A DNA stretch of 64,000 bases from Stenopsyche tienmushanensis. Its lineage: Eukaryota; Arthropoda; Insecta; Trichoptera; Stenopsychidae. Position 1 is the stretch's first letter, and every line of letters starts with the position of its first letter. Made by a program: the position numbers and the translations under genes. Location of the stretch: assembly GCA_008973525.1 (NCBI GenBank), contig WACJ01000516.1, positions 1,736,001 to 1,800,000 of the forward strand, read 5' to 3'. Positions 12,481 to 24,360 of the stretch are shown one piece after another. The notes below the pieces were generated by a model that saw nothing but the letters and a program-made list of their open reading frames with translations, had not been told where the DNA came from and searched no databases.

Positions 12481-14030
12481 AACATATATATGCCAAGAAA
12501 AACCATGTCAAAATGGTTGGTAATGGTCTTATAAAAGGGATTGCTAAAAGCCACCTCAATTAAAATCAATCACTCATAGGTGGGCGTGCCTGATTTTTTT
12601 AATCACCCTAATATTAATATCTATAAACTTTTTTAGATCAAGGGTTTCAGAATTCAAGATCTACCTCATTATACCATTAATCGATCTTAGGAGATTGTTC
12701 GCCCAACCAGATCATCTTTGTTTCATTCACTTCCTTATCATTTAATAGACATATTAATCTTATAATATTTTTAAATATTTAAATAATTCAAAGAAATAAT
12801 GCCTGGATTGTATGACAAATTGCTAAGTAAATAATAGCTTGAAATTTGGCAGACATGGCATTTCTATTATGGTAGTCTTCTGTGACTTAAATGTATATAG
12901 CGAAATTCCTTTATCCAGAACTTTTCAGCTGATTTTAGGGTTAGGATTTTTTTAATCATCCACTCTAGTTAAGACTAAGATGCCTGTATCCTTCGTTGTT
13001 TGAAACATTTGTATTTGTCTATCCGCCAAAATATGCATTTTATTTTTTGGGACTTTCTTTTTATTACAAAAATGCATATAAAGGATATTCAGCATAATGA
13101 TAATCTTCAATCGACTCTCTCCAAAATGAAATTATATTTAATGTAAAGTCAAACTCCATATAAATTGCTACCTTCATTTTCACTGACTTCTTAACGTTTT
13201 TAATAAACAAAACTGTAACTAATCTTTCAAATCCAATGTAAGATTTAAAAACATCCTTATATTGACATTCATTGTAAATGCGACAATTCTAATAGCTATA
13301 TTTGCTTTAGAACGTATATTAAAAAGCAAAAATGTATTCTAACTTACTTCTTAATTTCTTACATACCGCTATGGATAAATTATTGAACGCTCTTCGTATA
13401 ATACGTCATTTCTTCTTTGTCTCAATTCAGATATTAATGAAAATTCTACCCAAGTTTTTTTCAATCGAGTTGCTCAACTTTTGTGGTTGTACTCAAAATC
13501 GGTTCGATGAAGCCTACGAAATAATATTTCTCGATAAGTTTATGTCCTCTATTCTTATACTTCGTAGATGAAAGCCAATGTAATATTATTTTATACTTAA
13601 GGTAACTGGTTTTTCGAATTTTTCTGATATTCTTTTTATATTTTTTTGAAGGCCATATAATCATATTGAAAGTGCTAGGCGAAATGAATTGAGAAATATA
13701 GACAGGAGAAAAGGTCGAAGTTCATAGGCACTATACAGTTTATCGGCACTCTTGAAGAATAAATAAAACAATTTATTTTATCAATTTTCCTGTGGATGTT
13801 TTTAAATATAAATATTGCCAATATATATATTTTACAAATATAATTGGCTTATTATTATACAGTTATGTTTCACGACATAAACTTATGGAATTATGTCTCA
13901 CATTATGGCATGGTACGTGTACTGATTGACTGTGAACGGTTATCCGAGGTATGATACACATGTTGAGTCATCGGCGATTATATTTTTAACACATTATATG
14001 CAAGAAAACTTCACGTTCTTTTGCCTATAC

Positions 14031-14217
14031 CTTGATCAATATTTTGCCAATAAACCTGTGAAATTTTGGCCAGAAGGCATTATGAGGCTTCCAGAGAGAT
14101 GGAAAAAGGCAATAGAACAGAATGGATTGTATATTATTCAATAAATTTTGATGTAAGACAAGTTATTGTTTATTTTTTCTTAATATGAAAACGAAAGAAA
14201 CTTATGGGACACCCTAA
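14031..14217 (+). pseudogene. Mariner transposase C-terminus plus 3' TIR
   Basis: The frame reads LDQYFANKPVKFWPEGIMRL, then PERWKKAIEQNGLYIIQ and a stop at 14142-14144. This is the conserved mariner C-terminus (FANK..KFYERGI..LPERWQKVIEQNG.YI). About 55 bp further on, AACTTATGGGACACCCTAA precedes TA at 14218-14219, a plausible 3' terminal inverted repeat with its TA target. Sequence further upstream (13926-14030) does not match the family, so the copy is 5'-truncated or rearranged. Confidence 0.8.
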
Positions 14218-16749
14218 TATATCTTTGCGGGGAAGAAATATTACATGAAGTAGAAATTTTAAAATGAAATTATATGATCGGTTATTTTGACTGGGGTGCT
14301 ACTTTTAGTGCTAAGAATAAGATCCATCTTTTTTTTAATATTTTTTTTATTATCTTTATGTCCTATACAATCTTAATATAGTTCAGGGTTTTTGATGTTT
14401 AAATGATATAACATAGTCTAAAAGGTTGAAATACATCACCGAATGAATATTTTTTTTGTAAATCCACTTGAATATTTCTTAGTTTTTCCTTATACAAAAT
14501 TCATATCATTTTTCTTAACTGTCAATGTTGTCAAAGAGTAAATTTAATATCATACACCGTTTAACTGACAGTAATGTTTGACAAATGGTTCCAGTATGTG
14601 TTTCATATATATATTCTTCTTTTGAATTAGATTCTATAAATATGTTTTCCTTAATGTAAAATCATAAATTCACGACGTAAAAAATATTTCAAAAACTTTC
14701 TGTTCATGAAATACGATATAAAAAATGTATTTGATTTCATAGCGTTTGTTCAATAAAAAATGTTGTTTATCAAATATGTATTTTCAGAATTTCCAAATCT
14801 ATCTTTCCGAGTAACTTCAAACAATGGGGGGATATGTTTGCTTTAGCCATCGTGCACAAATTATTTCAGCGATGTTCTAGCACAGGCACTTCAATACACG
14901 GAATGGATGTCCAACAAATTCTTCGGACTCGACCTATTTTTCACCATGTAACCGCAGGCCACAAATTTATAAGTCTCGCAATTTCGTCGAAAGGGTGCGG
15001 CCATAGATAATGATAAGAACTTTCAGCCAACTTTTAGTTCGGTCCCGAGGAAATTTAGAAACATCTCTGGGAATTATGTCTCTTGAGTCGCATCGGAAAG
15101 TGAGTTTTTGTGAATGGATGGCAACAAACGGAATGTATAAATTTGTGCAAAAGCTCGAGTGTATGTGCAGGAGGTTTATTTTCGCGAACGGGCTCTTGAG
15201 CTTTTCAAGCTTCGTTAGCCAATCTCTTTGATTTATGCAATAATGTTTTATGAATTGAGCCTTCATTGCATAAGATCAGTGAGTAAGATTTTGTCGAATT
15301 TCAATATGAGCATTCAATATTCATGAGTTTGATCCTACTTTCATGGAATTTCAATAGAAGTCTTTTATATAGATCGAAGGTAATTATATTATACTAATTT
15401 GCATCTGCGAATAATGAAATGAACGCGGAAAGCCCTTTAAGTAGGGACTGTTTTCTTTGATTTCCTTATTTTAAATTCATTTAAATACGAATTTAAAATA
15501 CTTCATGAAAGTGCTTTGTTTAAAAATTTGACGCCTTTGTTGAATGATGGATGCAAAGCCTACAAAAAACTATTATCAATAATAAAGTACCTTCTACACC
15601 ACCACATCATTTACTTTTCTTTCTAAAAGCAGCATGAATAATTTTAGATAAATTCTTCTCACGCAAACAAAAATCTATAGAATACATTAAAATGAAGATG
15701 GATGAGATAAAATGTCACGTCATACATTTTTACAACAATATTCTTAAAGTAGCGTTTTTATATTTACTCAATGATAAATTTCGATTGTTCTATGATAAAA
15801 TGCTATAGATTTTTATTCGTTGAATTTTATCATCCGGCAGTTATCTTGAACGGCTATCATGAGAGTTTTCTGGATATTTTTCTCCATGCATGATATTTTG
15901 CGGGGCCTAATAGGAATGCAGAAATATATTGCTCCTGTAAATTTTCCACAAAGCGAAATTTCCACTGGAATGGGATTAGAACGTAATCCAATTGGATGAC
16001 TACAAATAGTACGAAATTTGAGAGGGATATAAAAAAAATGATAGTACGTACTTTACAATGATATATCTCTTGATGAATGAATAATAAATACATTTTCAAA
16101 TATTTAACATTAAAAAAATATGTAAATACAAGTTGTTTGAAATAACGAGAAATCGACAAAAAATTGATTACTTTTTGGTTTGGTAGACGGTGGGATCATA
16201 TTTGAGAACGTGATATGACTATAGCAGGGAATTTGAAACGACCAATCGAAAATTTAAAAGTATTTTAAGTGCCTTGAAAATGATTTTACAATTTATTTGA
16301 TGCTTTTGCAAAAAATCAAAGCTTTTGATTTATTTTATTATTAAAATTTGAACCAAATGATAATGCTTTCTTATATTTTTAACGACATTCTTAAAAGATT
16401 GCCAACGTTAAGAAATATCAGTTCAGTTGCTCTATTAAAACTCATTTATACTTGAATTAACAAACATAATGGCATCGAATGAAATTCTTCAACATAGGCA
16501 TTATCTGCTGTAATATCAAGTTCTTTCTTAAATGTAAAATTGAAATAATACATTTTAGTTTTGAAATGTGTTCATCAAGGCTTTTCCTTTTTAATGCTCA
16601 TTATTGCACATTGTCGATCTTTTGAACATGAGTATTTAGAAAGGAAATGATCTAAGAATGAATTGTAAAATTATAATTATATTTTAAAGTATACTTAATA
16701 AATTGCAGATAAGTTATTAAAAAGTGATTAGTTGTTATGCTAAAAATTT

Positions 16750-16822
16750 CACACAGCCTTTGAGCTTGAGCTTATGTTATAAAAGCCCTTGAACTAACCC
16801 ACTATACCTACACTTAGTTCAT
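16750..16822 (-). repeat. tRNA-derived SINE head, degenerate copy
   Basis: On the minus strand it reads AAGTGTAGGTATAGTGGGTT, then AGTTCAAGGGCTTTTATAAC and AAGCTCAAGCTCAAA. It aligns base for base, with scattered substitutions, to the head of the SINE at 21465-21540 (AAGTGTTAGTATAGTAAGTT...GAGGTTCAAAC). The B box is damaged. No clear body is attached. Confidence 0.55.
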
Positions 16823-18182
16823 GGATTACTATACAATATAAATTAATATTATATAAGATGTTACACAATCATATTTACCTAATTGCCAAAAACATAAACA
16901 AGTTGTCTTATATATAGGTCAATGGGCATTTATGAGTTAATCATTAGATATAAAATCAACCATTTAATCAATCTATATATTTCAGATGTTTTTATTAGGA
17001 CTTTTAAAACAGTACATGGATAATCTGCACACTGTATAATCCGCAATCGAATAATTGAGCGGTCGTTGTAACTTCTTCTTATGATGCCATATTCATATAT
17101 CGGACGTGGGTAATCTCCATAAGAGATTCTCCTGGGACTTAAATACGGTGGTAAGCCACCATTTATGCCTTCTACATAAGGTATAACTGGAATAAAGTTG
17201 TTTGTATAAATGGAAACTATGAATGAGTCGCATAGTTATCATTATTTTAAACGATTCATATATATTGTCGAAAATTAAACATTCATAATCAGTCTTGCCT
17301 GACTTAATGTCCTCTCTGCATGTCTGGGTTTGAACCTAATTTAAAAACAAGAATCGTAGATCTAATTAGTTTTACTAATAGTTGATTAATGTGCATTCCA
17401 AAATTTATTAGGCTCATACTATTAATCTATCTTAATCCTTGATAATGAACCTGGCAAGTGGTTCGAAATATCGGACAAAGGTAAAAATTCGTTTATAATT
17501 TTTGCCATTAAAAAACTTGAACGCGATCGAATACTCGGTTTTTTCAAACATTTTGATAATTAAAATCATATAAATATGACTTCGCGTAAATCTCAAAAAC
17601 TCCCATACTGTATTATATGTATAGTCGTGGATGCCCCTAAGTGTCATCACTATCTAAATCATTCCTCAAACAAGGAGATGGTCCAAAAGAGACAATATTG
17701 TTCTATACACCGCGAATGTTGTATCCGCAAAACATTTCATTTGTATAATTACACACATATACCGACGATGCAGGCAACGTTTATTCATTTCCAGGGTTTC
17801 AGGTCCGCAAAGTAATTTTAAGGGATTTCGCATAATTCGTGGGCGGCTCCCGGCGGCTTTGGTAAATTAACTTTTTCGGTTACAACAGCGAAAGATGTGC
17901 TCTATCACCGATGTAAAATGCGAACGAGCAAAGTAAATATAAGGGTATCGTAATTAATCGCCCCCAACAGGTGTAAAAAGCTGCTTTTGAAATGTTTGTG
18001 GTTATGGGTTTTGTTTAAATTGAACGCAATTTAGCGCAGTGATATTTTTGTTAATAACATATCAATCCACTTATCAATACAATCATCTAACTAAGCTTGG
18101 TCGTTGATTTTGCTATCCAGCCTTCAATTCATGAGATTGGTGAATTATCATGTTTAAAATATAAATTATTGGTTATCCACGT

Positions 18183-18405
18183 CATCAGCGTCGGAGTAGA
18201 CAGAAGATCGATGAAGACTAACAGAGAATTGGACGTCCAACAAACGCCATTACAAAAGAAAATGTTCAGATAGTAGAAGAAACGACAATGACAGATTTTA
18301 AAGCTTCTTTCAGGGTTCCAGATGTAGGCGTAATGATTCGGAACGGTTCGCAGCATCCTCAAGAACGAATGGGCGTTTTCGAGCAGTTCGTGAAAATAAC
18401 AAAGG
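18183..18405 (+). pseudogene. Mariner transposase N-terminal fragment, frameshifted
   Basis: One frame reads SRQKIDED, a stop, QRIGRPTNAITKENVQIVEE and TTMTDFKASF. A second frame then continues with FGTVRSILKNE and stops. The first part fits the mariner linker between its two DNA-binding helix-turn-helix units (G.E.VEDD.R.GRP.TA.TEENV..V), and FGTVRSILKN fits the second HTH (YGSV..IL...L). A premature stop and at least one frameshift show it is dead. No TIRs were recognised. Confidence 0.55.
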
Positions 18406-19923
18406 GTAACAGACCGAGACTAAATCCATTGTTTTGAGTAGATATTTTACATGTAATTTTGACCGAGTTTTTAAGACTAAAAGCTCTTAATTTGATAGCA
18501 GATACCATAAATAATATATATTTTTTTCTTTTTACAAATATAGGATAGTATAAGGGTTGATGTAACGGACGGACGGCTTAAAATCATAATCGTAAAGTTT
18601 TTCGTAAATTTTCCAGAAATTTGAAGATTTGAGAAACTATTCCTTTAACATATTTTTATTGACAAAAATATGCTAAGTAACATATTTTTTATGGATTTTA
18701 ATTCTGCAATAAACCTTTACATTACTTATAATTCCCAAATTCAATAGTTGAGATTTTTATATAATTAAGAATTTTCTCATTATAACTAAAATTGTGCTTA
18801 TATATATTTTTAATGAACAATGTTAATACAATCTATTCCTTACATAACTCCCATTATGTTTAAACTTCTCTGTACTTAAAAAATGCTTGATTGCGTAATA
18901 GCCCAGGCTCTATTTTATATGAAAGGGATGATTTCACATAAACTGCTTATAAATTTCCTTGTATTTGTACGGGCATTCAGGCTATTTATGGAACACTTTT
19001 CGTTTATGGAGCTTTAAAAATCGGTCAAAAGTATAAAATATAGTCATTTTGTGCTCATAAATCGTGCCATGGCTCATTTTGTTTGCATCACTGGTTTAGA
19101 GTAACAAGCCTTATCCTTATAATGCTCCTACACCAATAGGTTGTCTGAGAAAGTCCACTTTATAGTCCACCTTATTATTTTGATACTTCATTCAAGTATA
19201 AATTTTGTTTATATTTTATATATTTTAACGTCGATAGAATGATAGGACTGAGTGTGTTTGGGTTGAAAATATATTGAGTCCTAGATTATGAGTGGAAATG
19301 TTTGATTTTTAGTCTGGTTATAGTTATCTTTGATTTAAAAAAATCCTCTTTTCGTCTATAATATTTTCGATTTCAATTTTAATGAACATAGAAGGCGAAA
19401 CATAATTTAAGTTTTTTAAGAAATAACGTTGATTGCAATTCACTTTGATAAGTTTATTCTAAAAAAATCATTGAAATTATTTTAGCAACGGACATTGGCA
19501 ATTTTAGTAATGAAACAAGATTTATTTTTTTGTTTGCTTTCGCCAATGTAATCATTTTTGTTAATACATTTTTATACAGGCGTAATCTGGATTAAAAACG
19601 ATTTTTATTCTCGGAAAATATGATTAGCACCTAGTATCGTATTTATAAATAAAAGAAAAATCTTCAAGCTTAATACGAATTTATAATATCAATTTAGCAT
19701 TAATAATGACACTGTCTGAAAATTGATGACGAGCTTTGTTTGTTTTAAATAATCAAAAAGAGTTTTTGCTTTAAATTAAGGAATATTTTGATGATTGTAT
19801 ATAAGATTATTTTGTGCTTTTGTGATTTATCATCCAGTCATATTTAAAAAAAATCTATATTTCTTCTATTTTGATTAGATACAATAACCATCATCGAAAT
19901 ACGATCGATAAATAAAATTCTAC

Positions 19924-19985
19924 TAGGGACAGATAATTATTATGTGGTGGTTTCTCATTATAATCTACATATGGATAAATTGTAG
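19924..19985 (-). repeat. SINE body copy 2
   Basis: On the + strand it reads TAGGGACAGATAATTATTAT, then GTGGTGGTTTCTCATTATAA. It belongs to the same family as 12214, 20983 and 33608 and lies in the same orientation. No tRNA-like head is attached. Confidence 0.5.
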
Positions 19986-20982
19986 TAAGATTACTTGAAT
20001 AACATGTATTTTTATAGGAATCAGTTCTTTTAAAAATGTTTTCGATAATCACACTTCATGTAGATTTAAAATTCCAGCCGGTGAATCACGGGACTATATA
20101 CAGGTACAAATTATCAAGAAAAAAACAGGAACTGATCATGTTTAAGCTTTCTAACAAGCCATATTTTCAATTTCTCAATCAATAATATATATATAAAAAA
20201 ATGGTGTTATACTTTATCGACATTTTTTTAAATAATAAATTATATGGAACGTTTGGGAATATTTGCGTTTAAGTACTTTGGAAAAGTCTTAGGATTAAAA
20301 AGCTTTTAAATAAGATATCCCAAGGACTAACACCGTGCTATTTTTACATTTTACGATGCTGTGTTCGTCTTATATATCTTTATAGGGTTAACCTTTCCAT
20401 ATAAAGAGAGCTCCCTATATAAAGCTTACATCCTTTTAACGCAGCAAGCTTTTGGTAAATTCATACATTGGTAATTCGCAAATATTTGATTACATTAATT
20501 TAAATCATACAGGTGTTTGTGATAACAAACCGATAGTCTTCTTTTGCTCTTCTTGCATAATTGCCTCTTCGGGAGGAAGTTTGTTAGCCAAAACTTTTCT
20601 TACCACAATCTGGGCTATCCCAAACTTCAAATAATGCCCAAGGCTGCCTGCAAACCGAGATGAGAGCAAAGTTTCATATTCTGAAGTCCATAGGCTTTGC
20701 AACGATAACATTCAACCTCCATACAAACTTAAAATTGTTGCCTATAAATAAATCAATCTTCCTTTAAATTGTACCGTCATTGAATTCAATCGTTTGTACT
20801 AAAAATTTAATCAATTTATGCTTGCTTATATTCGCAAGTTTGTCTTCATAGTTACAATAAAAGTCCATATAAATTCTTGAAAATAATTTTTAGAAATACA
20901 GGTACACTTCGCTCATTTTCTATATTCAATTCTTCTTCAAGTGCTATATTCGTAATTTAGCGATCTCAATGGGTTATTTTTC

Positions 20983-21540
20983 TAGGGAAATTAACTTTTA
21001 TATAGTGGTTTCTCATTGCTTTCTGCATGTTGTAAAGTTATGTTTGTAGTTTTTATATATAATATATATAGGGAGTTTTTAAGATTTAAGCGATTTTAAT
21101 TAAAACGTTAGAAAAACGTGTTTTAATAGCATTTTTTAGGTTTTTAAGAAGAAAAATAAAACTTTTACCTTTATCAAATATTTCAAACCACCAATCGGGC
21201 TCATTTTCAAGAATTAACTATATATAATTGGTAGGTGAGAGAGATTTAGGTTAGGAGAGAAATAGCAAAATTAATATTATTTTTAATGGTATTTTTATTA
21301 TTGTTGCAAATCCAGTCATTCACAGGCGGACTTGTTCGACATTATTAATTTTCTTAGTATTTACGCTTATAGTTCCAAAAAATTAGGGTAAATCTGGATT
21401 AAGACGATAAATCAGAAGTTTCGATTTCCCGAATTTTTTGGTACGGTGATTTTTTTCCCCACAGTCTTCCCAGAGTTTGAACCTCGAACCTTTATTATAA
21501 GCTCTTAGGATCCAACTTACTATACTAACACTTGCTCCTG
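20983..21540 (-). repeat. tRNA-derived SINE, most complete copy
   Basis: Read on the minus strand, the head at 21540-21465 has an A-box region TGTTAGTATAGTAAGTTGG and a B-box region GAGGTTCAAACTC spaced as in a tRNA gene, followed by a non-tRNA body. The body runs past TGACTGGATTTGCAACAATA and ends near 20983 with the block whose + strand form is TAGTGGTTTCTCATTGC. That block recurs at 12214, 19924 and 33608. The head carries an internal pol III promoter typical of SINEs. At about 560 bp it is long for a SINE and may contain a nested insertion. Confidence 0.6.
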
Positions 21541-22989
21541 TATAAAATTAAGTTTAATTAAGTATCCAAGTTAATTTATTAGCGGCAATATAACTCGATG
21601 CGGAGTAATTGAACGTATTTTTTCCTCGTCCGTATTGGTTTTAAACATTCGAATGTCCGAGGTACTAAACACCCTCGTAAAATAAAATCCAAACATTGTA
21701 TCCTGCCTGTAATAAAACCCAGACAGTACAATAAAAACTCTGGAACTGCTTAGTTTGGATATTACGCCCCAAGAAAGGACCTTTCTAAAAGTAACACAAC
21801 AATTGGCTTCCATCCCAGAAAAAAATTCAAACGAACTAGATGTAAATAATTGAATAATAAAACAAACCCCCATAAACATTCGGAAAAATATTGATTTCGT
21901 GGTTACTTCAATATAAGCCCATTTTTCCATAGGCGATATGGTCCAAATGTTTATATATAATATCCATTAACGATTAATCGTATTACTATTAACATCTTAT
22001 TGCGATAAATCGATCCAATTACCGATGATGGATCCGTTTATCAAATTGACCAATGGTCGAGCTGAAATGTAATGTGATCGTTATTTATACAACCATAGTA
22101 AGTGGATGGAAGGAATTTCCTCCTGCGGCCTATTTAATATAAAAAAATAAATTATAGATGTTGAAACAAGCTTTGGTTTGTAAATATTTGAAAGTCGAAG
22201 CTCTGGATTTGCAATTCCATGTTGAACTAGCGAATGGTTGTTAGCTCGAATTTGTCCCCGTTTGTTGAAGAATTTCGCTCGAATTTTAACAATGCAAGTT
22301 TGCATCTCGTCGGATCTTTTTAAGCTTATGTGTGAACGTTGAAAGCATTTTATCATTTGGATGAATTTCATAAATTTTGTATCATATTTTTTCATAAAAT
22401 CTCCCCGCTTACGTATAATAGCATAAATTGGCAGTAGTATTTATGTGGTTTCATTTAGATGCCAATGGATGCTAATCTAATCTCACAACTCTTTTTTAGC
22501 AAAAATTTAATAAAATAAGGTTTACTTTCGGATACTACCCCTACATATACTTCCAGTGCTGATGTAGGTGGTACGTGCTGAAATTCAAATTTATTTACAT
22601 GAAGATGTCGTTTTCATTTGTGTTTGAGTATTAATAAGTACACTTTATCTTTGAGGCTAAATAACATGCTCCGAATTCACATGTACATAAACAAAGGTCG
22701 CTATTAAATAGTGCATTTTTTAATCAATTCCCTATTGAAATGTGCAAAATAAATTGATTTATTTTAATATTATATACTTGTATAATTAATATTTGATCAA
22801 AGCTTACAATGTCGATCAATACTTTGAATAAGCAGAGACAAATATGACAACAGCTTTAATTGGAACCGTTGGGGGAGAAAAAAGACAAAGCCCTTTGCAA
22901 GCACCACTAACACATAAAAATGGCATTTGCGCTTGGAAAATTATGAAAGCATTTAGAGATACTTCTTTAAAAGAAATGTCTCCATATTG

Positions 22990-23282
22990 TCCTTGAAATC
23001 GCAGTCTGAAAAAGGACAGACGTTAATGAGGTGATGCTGAACATAACAGTAGGCCGTTATGAGCCGGGCGCCATCTTCTTTCGCGAATTGCGGTAGGGGT
23101 ATCTTTTAAAAGCGGCGTAACTTAAAATTGCTTACAACCTTTGTGATCCGTAACACATTCACAAGCGCGAGTTACGGCTCCATTATGTCCGGTAAATTTG
23201 GCAAATTGGATCACATACCGTGCAGCGAGGTGTTAACTTATTCATTTTAGCGTTACGAGCTCCTGCATAACTTTTCATCCCC
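22990..23282 (+). promoter_or_regulatory. GC-rich island, candidate alternative promoter/5' UTR
   Basis: A markedly GC-richer stretch than the surrounding intron, containing GGGCGCCATCTTCTTTCGCG (a YY1/Pho-like GCCATCTT core), GTAGGGGTATC and CCCGGGACG. It leads directly into the ATG and strong splice donor at 23283-23348. I infer a promoter or 5' UTR for an alternative transcript. No TATA box or defined initiator was recognised, so the transcription start is unknown. Confidence 0.3.
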
Positions 23283-23348
23283 ATGTCCCGGGACGAAAGC
23301 GTTCAGGCCCGGAGGCGTTCACCTCACCAACAGTCTAACAGCCACCAG
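23283..23348 (+). CDS. Candidate alternative first coding exon
   Basis: An ATG opens a 22-codon frame, MSRDESVQARRRSPHQQSNS then HQ, that runs into a strong donor CACCAG|GTAAGC with no stop. An in-frame stop lies 15 bp upstream of the ATG. The exon sits in a GC-rich island inside the 29-kb intron and ends in phase 0. It therefore cannot splice in frame to the next constitutive exon (37273, which needs two bases upstream). It would fit 46960, 47192 or the exon after 53486. This would give a short, kinase-less or nearly kinase-less CASK, comparable to the known fly CASK-beta form. The encoded peptide is basic and Ser/Gln-rich and matches no domain I know. It could also be the first exon of an unrelated transcript. 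Confidence 0.35.
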
Positions 23349-24316
23349 GTAAGCTAAGAACCGAGTGCTGTTTAGCCTACTTTTTAAATGTCCTCTTTGT
23401 TTCTATCCTCGACGAGGAAATGTAATATACAATCGCACCTCCCATTCCAACTTGTTGCTTTTAAAGCATCCTTATTTTTTTTTTGAGGCACTGAAATCTC
23501 TTCGGACCGAAGGCGCCATTACGTTTGTTTGTTGGCGGAAAAATCTGATTTTGCATTTTAAAATCGCAATTATTCTAACAAGATAAAAATATATTCAGCA
23601 AAGCCTTCGCAGGAGATAAAAGCTTTTGAATTATTAATTTATTATTAATTAGTCAAAGATATTATTAAAGGGTACCATTCCGTCCCGAATGAGCTTAAGC
23701 CACCGTCTCTATAAATTTTGCTTGACTAATTTGAGCAGGGTCATGCTCTTTGCCCACCTATCTAACCTATAATTTATGGTAACACAATCAATTAATTAAT
23801 GCATATCATTCAATTTCTAGACTCTACAAGTAATACATTACAATGTTAAAAGGCTTATTATAGCAAATATTTAATCAGACTTCGTTTTTTAAGACACTAT
23901 TGATGCTATTGGACGGGAATGAAATATTAAGTTCAAGATATCAACGTTATTTCAGTTTTATAATATTGAATATGTAATATTTTGTATTTTTTCACACTGG
24001 TACGCATATCACAAACATGTTGAAGATCACTTTTATATTTATTTGCTTGAAATATTATAAGTAATCTTCGAGGTAAGTCGTTTCAATCTATCTCCTGGTT
24101 TGTGGATTATATCGTTTTTATAGTTGATGTATTATTTTGCAATAAAATCTTTAAAAGTCGAACGAAGTCCAAGAGATACTTCATGGGAAGCACAGCGAAC
24201 CTAAATATGTGGGATCTGATTGTCTAAAGTTATCTATTGGTATCTATATAAAAATGTAAGATTTCCCAATATGACTACTACTTTATATGCCCCTACTTTA
24301 TATGAACTTGAAGTAT

Positions 24317-24360
24317 CGATTTACGCGTTTTCTCTCGGAACGCATCTACCGCGTAAATCG
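24317..24360. repeat. Perfect 11-bp inverted repeat (hairpin)
   Basis: CGATTTACGCG at 24317-24327 and its exact reverse complement CGCGTAAATCG at 24350-24360, separated by 22 bases. The arms are GC-richer than their surroundings. Function unknown. Confidence 0.6.

Noticed and set aside
21465..21540. A true tRNA gene (minus strand)
   Set aside because: A and B boxes are present, but the acceptor stem does not pair and the sequence runs into a repeated SINE body.
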